Below, piece by piece: positions 49,572-61,525 of a DNA stretch of 64,000 nucleotides. Source of the stretch: Streptosporangium sp. NBC_01756 (lineage in GTDB: Bacteria > Actinomycetota > Actinomycetes > Streptosporangiales > Streptosporangiaceae); NCBI RefSeq assembly GCF_035917975.1, contig NZ_CP109130.1, forward strand, positions 8,370,001 to 8,434,000, written 5' to 3'. The notes under the pieces are model-generated. The model had not been told where the DNA came from. It was given only the letters and a program-made list of their open reading frames with translations, and did no database searches. How positions within the stretch are numbered: position 1 is the first letter of the stretch; every line of letters starts with the position of its first letter. The translations under genes and the position numbers were made by a program.

Positions 49572-50318
49572 TCAGTCCGCCAGTGCGGCGAGTGCGGCCG
49601 CCGTCTCCGCGGGCTTGGAGAACATCGGCCAGTGGCCGGTGGGCACCGCGTCGAAGCTCCACTCCGGCCCGGCGAGCGCCGCGAAGAACGGGTGGCCTGC
49701 CGCGATCATCGCGTGGACCTGCTCAAGGGGGAATGAGCACGTGATGAGCGTCTTGGGCAGTCTGTCCGCTCCGCCCTTGAGCGCCAGCGGCTGGGTCATG
49801 GCGCCGTACGGCTGGGCGCTCGCCCGGGAGGCGAACCACTCGCGCTCGGTCTCGCCCAGCCCTTCCAGGCTCGCCCCGGCCTGCTCGTGTTCCTGCCAGG
49901 ACGGCAGCGGGTAGCTCATTCCGCCGCCCTGCTCGGCGACCCGCCGTTCGATGAGCGCGTTCCGTTCGGGCTCGTTGACGTCCAGGTGCGCCAGGCCGTC
50001 GGCCAGCGGGCCGCTGTCGAGGTAGACGACGCGGGCGATGCGCTCGGGGATCCGGTCGGCGGCGCCGGTGACCGGGCCGCTCGCGCCGCTGTGGCCGACC
50101 AGGATCACATCGCGCAGGTCCGCGAAGACGATGACGTGGACGATGTCCTGGATGTGCGTCTCGAGGTCGACCCCGGGGCCGGCGAGGTGCTCCCGGTAGC
50201 CGAGGCCGGTGAGGGTGACCGGGTGGACGTCGTGGCCGGCTTCACGCAGCGGTGGGACGACCTTCTCCCAGGCCCATGCGCCGAGCCAGAAACCGGGGAC
50301 CAGAACATAAGTGCTCAT
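49572..50318 (-). CDS. Alpha/beta hydrolase (esterase/hydroxynitrile-lyase-like)
   Basis: The 248-residue enzyme has TYVLVPGFWLGAWAWEKV, the nucleophile elbow VGHSGASG and a late histidine in PTGHWPMFSKP. This is typical of plant-type esterase/hydroxynitrile lyase-like hydrolases common in actinobacteria. The substrate is unknown. It is divergent from a WYL regulator with an 81-bp gap, so that regulator probably controls it. The ATG at 50318 has GGAGAAACG upstream. Confidence 0.85.
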   Translation of the reverse strand: MSTYVLVPGFWLGAWAWEKVVPPLREAGHDVHPVTLTGLGYREHLAGPGVDLETHIQDIVHVIVFADLRDVILVGHSGASGPVTGAADRIPERIARVVYLDSGPLADGLAHLDVNEPERNALIERRVAEQGGGMSYPLPSWQEHEQAGASLEGLGETEREWFASRASAQPYGAMTQPLALKGGADRLPKTLITCSFPLEQVHAMIAAGHPFFAALAGPEWSFDAVPTGHWPMFSKPAETAAALAALAD

Positions 50319-51303
50319 ATCGTTTCTCCTCCGTGGTTGTCGGCCTTCACCCTAGAATCGAATCCGGACATAATCGGTCCTGATTTTGGGGGAATCCTCA
50401 TGACGGTCATCCGGGTGCTCACGCTGCTGGAGTTGTTGCAGGCCAGCCCCGGCCTGACCGGCCCCGAACTCGCCGACCGGCTGGAGGTGGACGAGCGCAC
50501 GGTGCGCCGCTACGCGGGGAAACTGTCCGAGCTCGGAGTGCCGGTGGAGGCCGAACGGGGCCGTCATGGCGGCTACCGGCTCCTGCCCGGCTACAAGCTG
50601 CCGCCGCTGATGCTCACCGACGACGAGGCCACGGCGGTGGTGCTGGGGTTGCTCGCCGGGCGCCGGACCGGACTGGCGGTGGGGGAGACGGCCACGGAGA
50701 GCGCACTGGCCAAGATCCAGCGGGTGCTCCCACAGGCGCTGCGCGAGCGGGTCGCCGCGGTCTCGGCCACGCTGGGGCACACTAGGGCACCGGTACCGGC
50801 GAGCGCCCCGAAGGCGGGGCCGCTGCTCGCGCTCGCCGGTGCCGCCCGGCGTCGGCACACGACGCGGCTGGCCTACCGGTCCTGGCGGGGTGAGTCCTCC
50901 GAGCGTGACCTGGACCCCTACGGAATCGTCTTCCACTCCGGCCGCTGGTATCTCACCGGGTTCGACCACGGCAGCGGGGAGATACGGACCTTCCGGGTGG
51001 ACCGGGTGACGAGCGCGGTGGAGACCGGGCGGGTCTTCGACGACCCGGGTGAGTTCGACCCGGTGGCCCGCGTGCTGGAGTCGCTGGCGGCGGTGCCGTA
51101 CCGGCACGAGGTGAAGGTGCTCCTGGCCACCACCATGGAGGAGGCGGCCAGGCGGATCCCGGCCTCCACGGCGACGCTCACCGAGACCACCGGCGGGATC
51201 CTGCTGGAGATGAGGGCCGAGCACCTGGCCGGAATGGCGCAGATGCTGGCCGGGCTCGGCTGGCCGTTCACCGTGATCACGCCGGACGAGCTGCGCGGGG
51301 AGA

Positions 51304-54492
<3,189 letters not shown>

Positions 54493-55036
54493 CGTGGCAC
54501 TCCATGATCGAGTGACCGGGTGGGGGTCCGATCCGGTCGCCCGATCATGATTTCACGATCGTTGCGCCCCGATGCGTTCCCTCTGTACCAAGCGTAGCAA
54601 TACCCCCATAGTGTATATTAAAGAGATTTATACCCCTCATAACACTTAATATCCGTTATTAACGGTGATGTTCGGTGGGTCGCCGCGCAGCGTTCTCCGA
54701 ACCGTCGCGCCTGAGGCGGCGAAAAGGCGTACGGTCTGCCGTCGCCGTCGTGGAGACCCCGTCGCCGACCGCCGTCGAAGTGGCTGTGACGGCCTCGGTG
54801 GTGAGCGTCCAGCGTGTCCTGAACCCGGGCGGTCCGAATGGTTTCGGGCCGCGCTCGCCCCGCGTATCTCCCGGTCCCCATAGGGGGCGGTGAGATCGCC
54901 GGAGGATACGCCCGTCGGTGGAGATGTGGGCGGCAGGCGCGGAAAGAAGCGGTAAATCGCAGGCCTCAGAATGGATAATGATCTTTACGATTGGGCAGAA
55001 AATCCGCACACGCCTTGCGCTCCCGGGAGGTACGCC
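54493..55036. other. Intergenic region with AT-rich island
   Basis: The gap before the DUF3040 gene holds a marked AT-rich patch (about 54590-54670), very unlike the GC-rich surroundings, with the palindrome CCGTTA-T-TAACGG (54653-54665). Divergent promoters for the tricorn and DUF3040 genes are likely here. No coding frame is convincing. Confidence 0.5.
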
Positions 55037-55315
55037 ATGGCCTGGTCGCAAGATGAGGAGCGACTACTGCTGCAGATCGAGCGTCACCTCACCGACGAGG
55101 ACCCGAGACTGGCGGCACGACTGGAGTCGTTCAACGAGCGTGTCCAGCGCAAGGAGCACGGCCGCCGGAAGAACGACGCGAAGAAGAAACGGGCGCCGCG
55201 TCGGCCCCGTCGCTCGACGATCATCATCATGGTCAGCTGGGTGTTGATCGCCACTCTGATCGCCACGCTGCTCGTTCTGACCTTCCGGCACGAGGCCGCC
55301 GCGTTCCCCTTCTGA
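55037..55315 (+). CDS. DUF3040 family small membrane protein
   Basis: The 92-residue protein begins MAWSQDEERLLLQIERHLTDEDPRLAARLESF, the DUF3040 signature. A very basic stretch (KKKRAPRRPRRS) follows, then one transmembrane helix (IIIMVSWVLIATLIATLLVLTF). ATG 55037 with GGGAGG six bases upstream is preferred over the longer frame. It is a single-pass membrane protein with a cytoplasmic helical head; function unknown. Confidence 0.88.
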   Translation: MAWSQDEERLLLQIERHLTDEDPRLAARLESFNERVQRKEHGRRKNDAKKKRAPRRPRRSTIIIMVSWVLIATLIATLLVLTFRHEAAAFPF

Positions 55316-55453
55316 CGGTCTCGGAGTGGCTCCGGTTTCGGCAACGCGGACCGTATCGGTTCGTTGGAATGGCAGGGATGGGCGGGCACCGGGCGGTCTC
55401 CGACGCCACCCGGCGAAGCGAGAGGTCACGGCGCGGCCCAGGGGGAGGACCCG

Positions 55454-56314
55454 TCAGCGCAGCGCGTCGACGAAGGCCGCGACCTGCGGGCGACGGTCCC
55501 TCTTCCGCCAGGCGATGGCCAGCTCGCCCGGCGGCAGGCCCGTCACCGGCCGGTAGACCATGCCCGGCCGGTTGTAGAGCGTCGCGTTCCCCTCGGCCAC
55601 GAGCACCACGCCCAGCCCACTGGTCACCGCCTCGAAGACCTCCTCCGGGGTATTCGCCGTGACGCCCACCACGGGCTCGTCGTCGCGGGCGTCACGGCCG
55701 AGCCAGTAGTCACGCAGCGGGCCCGCCGCGGTGGGCAGCGCGATGAAGGGCTCGTCCCGCAACGCGGAGAACGGAATCTCCGCTCGCGACGCCAGCGGAT
55801 GGTCCGCCGGCATCGCAACCCCTCGGTGCTCGGTGACCAGCACATGGATGTTCAGTCCTTCCGGGACCGGCAACCAGACGAACGCCACGTCGGACCCGCC
55901 GTCGGCCACCCCACCGCTCGGGTCGTCCCAGCCGACCAGCCGCAGGGAGACCTCCCACCCCGGCATCCGAGCGCGGAATCTTCGAAAGGCCTCCTGCTGC
56001 AGCCCTCTGCCGACGGCGGTCTGCATGCCGATGACGAGCGTGCCCGTCGGCGCGGCGGCACGCGCCTCCTCCACACCCGTGTTCCACCTGCCCAGCAGTT
56101 CGCGGGCCACCGGCAGGAGCGCGGCCCCCTGCCGGGTGAGCGCGACGCCCCCGGTGACCCGGTCGAACAGGGCGAAGCCGAGCTGCCGCTCCAGCACCCT
56201 GACCTGCTTCGACAGCGCAGGCTGGGAGACGAACAACCGGTCTGCGGCCCGGGTGACGTTCAGCTCCTCGGCCACCGCGACGAAGTAGCGCAGCTCTCGC
56301 AGATGCACGTCCAT
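55454..56314 (-). CDS. LysR-family transcriptional regulator
   Basis: The 286-residue regulator has the LysR winged helix (LRELRYFVAVAEELNVTRAADRLFVSQPALSKQVRVLERQLGFALFDR) and a co-inducer domain with EPFIALPTAAGP and VTSGLGVVLVAEG. ATG 56314 (MDVHLREL) is preferred over the in-frame TTG at 56320. It is divergent from an aldo/keto reductase gene, the likely target. A perfect palindrome overlaps its start codon, suggesting autoregulation. Confidence 0.9.
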   Translation of the reverse strand: MDVHLRELRYFVAVAEELNVTRAADRLFVSQPALSKQVRVLERQLGFALFDRVTGGVALTRQGAALLPVARELLGRWNTGVEEARAAAPTGTLVIGMQTAVGRGLQQEAFRRFRARMPGWEVSLRLVGWDDPSGGVADGGSDVAFVWLPVPEGLNIHVLVTEHRGVAMPADHPLASRAEIPFSALRDEPFIALPTAAGPLRDYWLGRDARDDEPVVGVTANTPEEVFEAVTSGLGVVLVAEGNATLYNRPGMVYRPVTGLPPGELAIAWRKRDRRPQVAAFVDALR

Positions 56315-56327
56315 AACCAATGGTTAT
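56313..56327. promoter_or_regulatory. LysR-type palindrome over the regulator start
   Basis: ATAACC-AAT-GGTTAT is a perfect 6-3-6 inverted repeat covering the LysR start codon, 50 bp before the aldo/keto reductase start. It fits the spacing of LysR boxes (T-N11-A also satisfied). Confidence 0.65.
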
Positions 56328-56376
56328 CGCAACGGGTCTTGGACGGCAAAGCGGCGGTGACTGCAGAGTTGTGGCC

Positions 56377-57357
56377 ATGAAGACACGCGAACTCGGAAAT
56401 CTGAAGGTCCCGGCGATCGGTTTCGGGGCGATGGTGCTGTCACCCGGCGTCTACGGCGACATCGACGACGCCCGTGCCGAGACGGCGCTCAGGGCGGCCC
56501 TCGACGCGGGCGCGTCCCATGTGGACACCAGTGACGCCTACGGCGCCGAGGGACACAACGAGCGCCTGGTCGGCAAGGTGATCAAGGGGCGTCGGGAGGA
56601 GGTGGTGATCGCCACCAAGTTCGGCCTCGCCGTACCCGAAGGAGAGCCGAGTCGGCCGTTCCCGGTGGGATACAAATTCGGTGAGCTGAGGGTGAACGGC
56701 GAGGCGCGGATGGTCCGCGGCTACGCCGAGCGGAGCTTGCGCAACCTCGGCACCGATGTGATCGATCTCTACTACGCGCACTACCCCGACCCGGGCGTGC
56801 CGATCGAGGAGACGGCCGGAGCGATGGCCGAGCTGGTCCAGGCCGGTCTCGTCCGGCAGTTGGGTCTGTCCAATGTGACCGCGGAGCAGCTGCGCCGGGC
56901 GCACGCCGTGCATCCGGTGGCGGCCGTGCAGAACGAGTGGTCCATGTGGCGACCCGTGGACGCCGACCTGCTGGCGACCGCCAGGGAGTTGGGAGTCGGG
57001 ATCGTCGCGTGGAGCCCCCTGGGCAACGGCTTCCTGACGGGAACGGTCCGGAATCTCGGCGAAGGCGACTTCCGGCACAACGCGCCGCGCTTCTCCGCCG
57101 AGAACCTGGCCCGCAACAACGACCGCTACGCCCCGATCAGGGACCTGGCCACGCACCTGGGTATCACACCGGCCCAGCTCGCCCTGGCCTGGTTGCTGCA
57201 CCAGGACGAGCACGTGGTGGCGATCCCCGGCAGCCGCACGCCCGCCCACATCGAGGAGAACCTCGCGGCCGCCGATCTCACACTGCACCCGGACACGCTG
57301 GCCCGCGTCGAGCGGGCGCTCGGCACTTTCGAGGCCGAAGGAGGGACGCTGCTCTGA
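56377..57357 (+). CDS. Aldo/keto reductase
   Basis: The 326-residue NADPH-dependent oxidoreductase has the AKR catalytic residues: Asp and Tyr in VDTSDAYG, Lys in IATKFG and His in YYAHYPD. The C-terminal AIPGSRTPAHIEENLAA binds the cofactor phosphate. It belongs to the AKR13-like/YakC group by sequence feel. The ATG 56377 (MKTRELGNLKVP) starts the family alignment. It is divergent from LysR and followed by a strong terminator region. Confidence 0.92.
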   Translation: MKTRELGNLKVPAIGFGAMVLSPGVYGDIDDARAETALRAALDAGASHVDTSDAYGAEGHNERLVGKVIKGRREEVVIATKFGLAVPEGEPSRPFPVGYKFGELRVNGEARMVRGYAERSLRNLGTDVIDLYYAHYPDPGVPIEETAGAMAELVQAGLVRQLGLSNVTAEQLRRAHAVHPVAAVQNEWSMWRPVDADLLATARELGVGIVAWSPLGNGFLTGTVRNLGEGDFRHNAPRFSAENLARNNDRYAPIRDLATHLGITPAQLALAWLLHQDEHVVAIPGSRTPAHIEENLAAADLTLHPDTLARVERALGTFEAEGGTLL

Positions 57358-57434
57358 CAGCCGTCCGGCCGACGCCGGCGGCATGGTGGTGTCACGGGGC
57401 ATCGGGATGGTCCCGGCTCCACCGGTACCGATGA

Positions 57435-57486
57435 CGATCGTCCCGAACCCGAACCCGAACCCGGACCCGCGGGATCGGGACGATCG
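57435..57486. repeat. 12-bp inverted repeat enclosing AACCCG hexamers
   Basis: CGATCGTCCCGA (57435-57446) and TCGGGACGATCG (57475-57486) are perfect complements. The 28-base loop contains repeats of AACCCG. It lies between convergent transcription units, just before the main terminator. Confidence 0.65.
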
Positions 57487-57494
57487 CACCGGTC

Positions 57495-57535
57495 GGTCAT
57501 GGCCGCCGCCCGGCGGCGGCCATGACCTTTACCTT
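57495..57535. terminator. Bidirectional terminator, 16-bp perfect stem
   Basis: The 33-base palindrome 57495-57527 (arms GGTCATGGCCGCCGCC and its complement, single central C) is followed rightward by TTTACCTT. It ends the aldo/keto reductase unit and, from the other side, the six-gene operon that stops at 57567. Confidence 0.8.
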
Positions 57536-57566
57536 CACCGCATCGCGCTCGCGGCCCCGGAGACCG

Positions 57567-58115
57567 TCAGACGGGCAGCACTCGCAGGGCGGGATAGCGG
57601 ACCGAGTTCAGGTACAGCTTGTCGGTGCCGTGTTCCTTCTCCAGCTCCAGGACGAACCGATAGCGGTAGAGCCCCGGCCGGGCGTCGCTCATCACCGCCC
57701 CGGCCCAGTAGTAGTAGACGGCGGTGTACTGGTCGCGCATCCGGTCGGGAGCACCGTAGACCTTGAGCTCGGTCATGATCCGGCGTTCGGCGACATCGTC
57801 CTCGTCGCCCTTCTCGACGTCGAGGAAGACCAGGTTGTTGATCTTCGGCATCGGAGGCCACTTGCCGTCCGCACCGCGGTGCATGTCGATCGGGCGGATG
57901 ATCCAGTTGATCACCTGGCCCTGCTTGCAGATGGTCTCCAGATGGTCGTTGCCCTGCCCGATCCCGCCGACGCTGTTGTCCATCATGTAGAGGCAGCCGT
58001 CCAGGGACTTCGTCGCGGCGGCCTTCTCCATGTCGACGAGGGTCACCACGTTCAGCTGGACGGAGTTGAGCTGGCCGCGATCGGCGAAGTCAGTGGCCGC
58101 GTACGCCTGGGTCAT
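57567..58115 (-). CDS. AidA/PixA-like small protein D (last gene of operon)
   Basis: The 182-residue protein shares a pattern with the three genes upstream. A hydrophobic strand ends in Asp (NVVTLVDMEKAA), then SLDGCLYMMDNS, then GNDHLETICKQGQVINW. The C-terminal strand set is YYYWAGAVMSDARPGLYRYRFVLELEKEHG. This order (Asp strand, aromatic-Asn segment, G-x-x-x-L, polar-W strand, final PGxYxYxxxL) resembles AidA/PixA inclusion-body proteins, though the similarity is judged by eye. There is no signal peptide. The ATG 58115 overlaps the upstream stop by four bases. Confidence 0.6.
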   Translation of the reverse strand: MTQAYAATDFADRGQLNSVQLNVVTLVDMEKAAATKSLDGCLYMMDNSVGGIGQGNDHLETICKQGQVINWIIRPIDMHRGADGKWPPMPKINNLVFLDVEKGDEDDVAERRIMTELKVYGAPDRMRDQYTAVYYYWAGAVMSDARPGLYRYRFVLELEKEHGTDKLYLNSVRYPALRVLPV

Positions 58116-58579
58116 CGGCCTTCCTTTTCCTCGTTGGCGGGACCGGCCAGGGCCGGCCGGACGGTGGGGGTGAACGGCGTGCTGACGGTGCCGAGCAGGA
58201 ACGAGAGCCGGTACGAGACCGGTTCGGTGAGGTCCTGCTTGACCTCGGCGGTCCAGAACACGATGTCCGTGCCGGGATACACCTTCCGGGTGGGCTCGGC
58301 GATCCGCGGGTCGATCTCGATGTCGTCGAGGGACACGTAGGTCTCGCACTCCAGCGGGATCACGTTCCACAGCAGGGTGTCGCCCTTGCGTACCCGGCTG
58401 TGCAGCTCAGGCGTGCCGAAACCGGTGGACCCTGAGGTCTTGTTGGTGTCGTAGAGATAGAGGTTGTCGTCCAGGTTCTCCGACGCCAGCGCGGCCACGG
58501 GGTCGACCACCGCGGTGATCGTCACGGGCCTGGCGGGCCGGGCGGACTGGCGTTCGGGCTGTCTGTTTCTCGGGGGCAT
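58112..58579 (-). CDS. AidA/PixA-like small protein C
   Basis: The 155-residue protein has a basic N-terminal tail (about 18 residues, Arg/Pro-rich) followed by the shared pattern: VTITAVVDPVAALASENLDDNLYLYDTN, GSTGFGTPELHSRVRKGDTLLWNV and VFWTAEVKQDLTEPVSYRLSFLLG. The GDTLLW segment is the closest point to known AidA/PixA proteins, which have GD-x-I/V-x-W/R there. A disordered acidic C-terminus ends the chain. It overlaps protein D by ATGA. Confidence 0.6.
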   Translation of the reverse strand: MPPRNRQPERQSARPARPVTITAVVDPVAALASENLDDNLYLYDTNKTSGSTGFGTPELHSRVRKGDTLLWNVIPLECETYVSLDDIEIDPRIAEPTRKVYPGTDIVFWTAEVKQDLTEPVSYRLSFLLGTVSTPFTPTVRPALAGPANEEKEGR

Positions 58580-58617
58580 ACGGCTCCTCCGCTCGAAATA
58601 CTCCGGCTCGGATCGGG

Positions 58618-59400
58618 TCAGCCTGCGGCCGGGACGGGCGGGAGCGGGAGCGCGCCCAGCCCGGCACCGGTGAACCCGTTGCGCTTCGGATCACTGATGA
58701 TCTTGAGGGTGGACTCGCAGGTCAGGTCCACGGACTCCCAGACCAGCTCGTCGTTGCGCTCGACCAGCTCGTGCAGCTGGACGTGCACCGTGTAGGCGTA
58801 GACCCCGGGCCGGCTCGTGTCCACGGTCGCGGCCCAGTACCAGCCGTCGTAGACCATGTCGGGCGACCCGTACTGGGCCGGGTAGATGATCTTCTCGGTG
58901 ACGGCCTGGCCGGTGATGTCGGTGATCACCGGAGCCGGATAGTTGTACGCGTCGGGGTTGCTCGTTGTCTTACCTGTGACGTCCAGCAGCTTGGCCTGAG
59001 TGAGGCCGCGCGCGCTGCCCGACGTGCGGGCCCGCTTGCCGACCCGCCGCTGCAGCCGCTTGACCTCGGCCTCGCTCACGCCGCCCTCGCTGCTGAGCGA
59101 GGCCAGCTCATCCAGGGTGCGCCGGTCGTCGGCGCGCCCCTGCTCGGCCAGGTAGTTGCGCGGCACGGTCGGGGGGATCGACCCCAGCGCCGAGGGCAAC
59201 CAGTTCAGCACCTGCTCGGTCGCCTGTGAGCCGTCGAGGAAGTAGGTGCCGGGCACGATCGTCACCAGCTGCTCGGTGCCCACCCCGGTGGAACCGAACA
59301 ACTTCATGTTGTCGAACCAGTAGGTGTTGCCGTCGAGCGACCGTGTCCGGAGCGCGTTCTCGACGTCGAAGAGCACGATGATCCCGTGTTGCTGGGCCAT
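58618..59400 (-). CDS. AidA/PixA-like protein B with helical insert
   Basis: The 260-residue member is the longest. The start GIIVLFDVENALRTRSLDGNTYWFDN and GSTGVGTEQLVTIVPG match the shared pattern. Then comes an insert of about 75 charged residues (residues ~90-165, including DELASLSSEGGVSEAEVKRLQRRVGKRA) that looks helical. The end returns to the pattern with YDGWYWAATVDTSRPGVYAYTVHVQLHEL. The insert is unique to this copy and could be a contact or targeting domain. ATG 59400; GAAAGGCGG lies upstream. It is 25 bp from gene A and 38 bp from gene C. Confidence 0.6.
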   Translation of the reverse strand: MAQQHGIIVLFDVENALRTRSLDGNTYWFDNMKLFGSTGVGTEQLVTIVPGTYFLDGSQATEQVLNWLPSALGSIPPTVPRNYLAEQGRADDRRTLDELASLSSEGGVSEAEVKRLQRRVGKRARTSGSARGLTQAKLLDVTGKTTSNPDAYNYPAPVITDITGQAVTEKIIYPAQYGSPDMVYDGWYWAATVDTSRPGVYAYTVHVQLHELVERNDELVWESVDLTCESTLKIISDPKRNGFTGAGLGALPLPPVPAAG

Positions 59401-59425
59401 GAAACCGCCTTTCGCAGAACGTGGC

Positions 59426-59926
59426 TCACACGCGCAGCAGCGCGGGCGAGTCGATGTGCAGCACGCTGTTGGGTCCTTCGTGGAGCCTGAGGGAGAGCCG
59501 GTACCGGTACGGGACACCGGGCGTCATGTCGTAGGGCACGACGCCCTCCCACACCAGCAGGTCGTGGTTCTCGTATCCGTTGGAGCCCGTGGCGTCGACC
59601 CCCGTCCCGGACACCGCACCGGGCGCCGGAACGGGGGAGGGATCCACCGAATACGGCGGAACGGCCTGGTCGGCCGGGGATGAGACGGCCGCACCGGACA
59701 GGAACTCGATGGCCTGGATCTCGACCGGGGTCTGCACGTCCACGTGGATGGGCGTCCACTGGACGACCTGCCCCGGGATCACCGCCGTGACGAGATCGGG
59801 GGTCCCCTGGTGCTTGCTCCCCGCCGAGCTGTCGTCGACCAGCGAGAGATTGCCGTTGTGCAGCGTCCGGTCGGACAACGCCCCGACGGCGTCGACCATC
59901 ACGACGATGCTGATCCTGTCTTTCAT
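59426..59926 (-). CDS. AidA/PixA-like small protein A
   Basis: The 166-residue protein carries the shared pattern: ISIVVMVDAVGALSDRTLHNGNLSLVDDS, then HQGTPDLVTAVIPGQVVQWTPI, and a final VWEGVVPYDMTPGVPYRYRLSLRLHEG. A Pro/Ser/Ala-rich loop separates the halves. The GTPDL element matches the G-T-x-D-L of AidA/PixA proteins best among the four. GGAGG lies just ahead of the ATG at 59926. It follows the PaaK-like gene by 48 bp. Confidence 0.6.
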   Translation of the reverse strand: MKDRISIVVMVDAVGALSDRTLHNGNLSLVDDSSAGSKHQGTPDLVTAVIPGQVVQWTPIHVDVQTPVEIQAIEFLSGAAVSSPADQAVPPYSVDPSPVPAPGAVSGTGVDATGSNGYENHDLLVWEGVVPYDMTPGVPYRYRLSLRLHEGPNSVLHIDSPALLRV

Positions 59927-59974
59927 CGATCCTCCTTAATCTGATGTCCTTCGGACGTACGGGCCACCATGTGC

Positions 59975-61516
59975 TCAGCCCCGGTCCCTGACCAGCGGTG
60001 TCTTGCCGACGGTGGTCCGCTCGATCTGGGGCGAGGAACGTGGCACGAACACCAGCCGGAACCCGTATCCGGTCTGCTCGATGGCCGCCGCGTTGGCCTC
60101 CCGGTCGTTGAAGAGCGACAGGGAGTTCGGCAGCGCCTGGGTGAACAGCTGCCGCGTCCCGCTCGGGCCGAGGGCCTGCTCGACGACCGCGGCCGTGCCC
60201 TCGGCGTCGTCCACCGCCGCCAGCAGGGTGAGGGTCCGGTCCTCACGGTGGTTGTGGAACTGGACCTCGTGCGTGATCAGGTCCAGGTCGACGCCGGTCG
60301 TCGAGCGCAGCCGCCCGCGCAGGGCCGCGTAGGCCAGCGTCGCCGAATACTGGCTGTCGTTGAGGTGCAGCACGTCGGCGGTGCGCCCGGCGAACTCGAA
60401 CCGCTCGGCGCGCAGCCCGGGCCCGGTCAGGGCGGGGCGGCGGATCATCCGATCGCCGAGCTTGAGCCGCAGCAGCGGCGTCTCGTCGGCGTGCAGCCGG
60501 GTGACGACCAGCTCGCCCTCCTCGCCTTCGGCGACGGCATGGCCGTGCTCGTCCACGATCTCCACCAGGTGCAGCCCCGGCACGGCGGAGAGCGCCGGCG
60601 AGGTGTGGTCGAGCTGGAGCCCGACGCATTCGGCCTGGGTCGCGGCGAAGTAGCTGAGGACCGACACGTTGGGGAAGAACGCCTGCAGCTCGTCGCGCTT
60701 GCGCTGCGGCAGGGAGCCGCTGCCGTACATGGCGACCCGGAAGCTCGCCCTGGCCAGCGGGGACAGGCCCGCGCCCAGCTCGGGCAGGAGCGCGATGCCG
60801 GCGGTGATGCCCATCAGCGCCTTGTCGCCCGGGTAGGAGAACATGTGCTCCAGCACCGGCGCGCTCACCGGTCCCGCGCCGATGTAGTTGACCCCCGGGA
60901 CGTGGGACAGGACGCCGCCGACCATGGTCCCGCTGCTCCACATCTGGTAGTCGGCCAGGGTGGTGAACAGCCAGCGCGCCGCGGGGCCGCGCAGGTAGCG
61001 GCCGAGCTGGTAAGCGCCCATGAACGCCCCGGAGATGCGGTAGGTGTCGCGCAGCTCCCGCAGGGAGTACACGATCTCCAGGGGCATGCCGTCACCGGTG
61101 CCGCCGCTGGCCACCACCTCGAACCCGCCGCGGTCGAGCGGCACGACCATCCCGGCCCGCGCGCCCATGAACATGTCCCGCTGCACGGTCTTGTCCGAGA
61201 GCGGGATCCGCTCCCACTCGGACATGTCGGCGGGGGCGTCGCGGATCCCGAAGTAGTGCAGCCGCTCGCGCCACAGCGGGTTGAGCAGGGCGACGCCGAC
61301 GAGCTGCTGAAGCCGGCGGAACACCAGCGCGTTCTGGAGGTCGAGCGGGGACTCGCAGTACGGGACTCCGGTGAGCCGCCCGCATTCATCCAGCTTCCCC
61401 GCGAACGACGGCAGCCGGGTGACGTCGTCCACCGAGCGGGGCCGCAGCTCCTCCTCGGGGATCAGCCGTGCCGCCAGCTCCGTCGAGGTGGCGATGTCCA
61501 AATCCGTCATGGTCAT
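59975..61516 (-). CDS. PaaK-like adenylate-forming enzyme
   Basis: The 513-residue protein resembles phenylacetate-CoA ligases. NPLWRERLHYFGIRDAPADMSEWERIPLSDKTVQRDMF is the usual N-terminal domain start. VASGGTGDGMPLEI stands where the Ser/Thr-Gly phosphate loop (TSGTTG) lies. AMYGSGSLPQRKRDEL and ELVVTRLHADETPLLRLKLGDRM match the later core motifs. It would activate a carboxylic acid as an acyl-adenylate. The C-terminal lysine region is less clear, so CoA transfer is uncertain. ATG 61516 follows AGGAG. It starts 9 bp after the decarboxylase gene. Confidence 0.8.
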   Translation of the reverse strand: MTMTDLDIATSTELAARLIPEEELRPRSVDDVTRLPSFAGKLDECGRLTGVPYCESPLDLQNALVFRRLQQLVGVALLNPLWRERLHYFGIRDAPADMSEWERIPLSDKTVQRDMFMGARAGMVVPLDRGGFEVVASGGTGDGMPLEIVYSLRELRDTYRISGAFMGAYQLGRYLRGPAARWLFTTLADYQMWSSGTMVGGVLSHVPGVNYIGAGPVSAPVLEHMFSYPGDKALMGITAGIALLPELGAGLSPLARASFRVAMYGSGSLPQRKRDELQAFFPNVSVLSYFAATQAECVGLQLDHTSPALSAVPGLHLVEIVDEHGHAVAEGEEGELVVTRLHADETPLLRLKLGDRMIRRPALTGPGLRAERFEFAGRTADVLHLNDSQYSATLAYAALRGRLRSTTGVDLDLITHEVQFHNHREDRTLTLLAAVDDAEGTAAVVEQALGPSGTRQLFTQALPNSLSLFNDREANAAAIEQTGYGFRLVFVPRSSPQIERTTVGKTPLVRDRG

Positions 61517-61525
61517 TGACGACTC

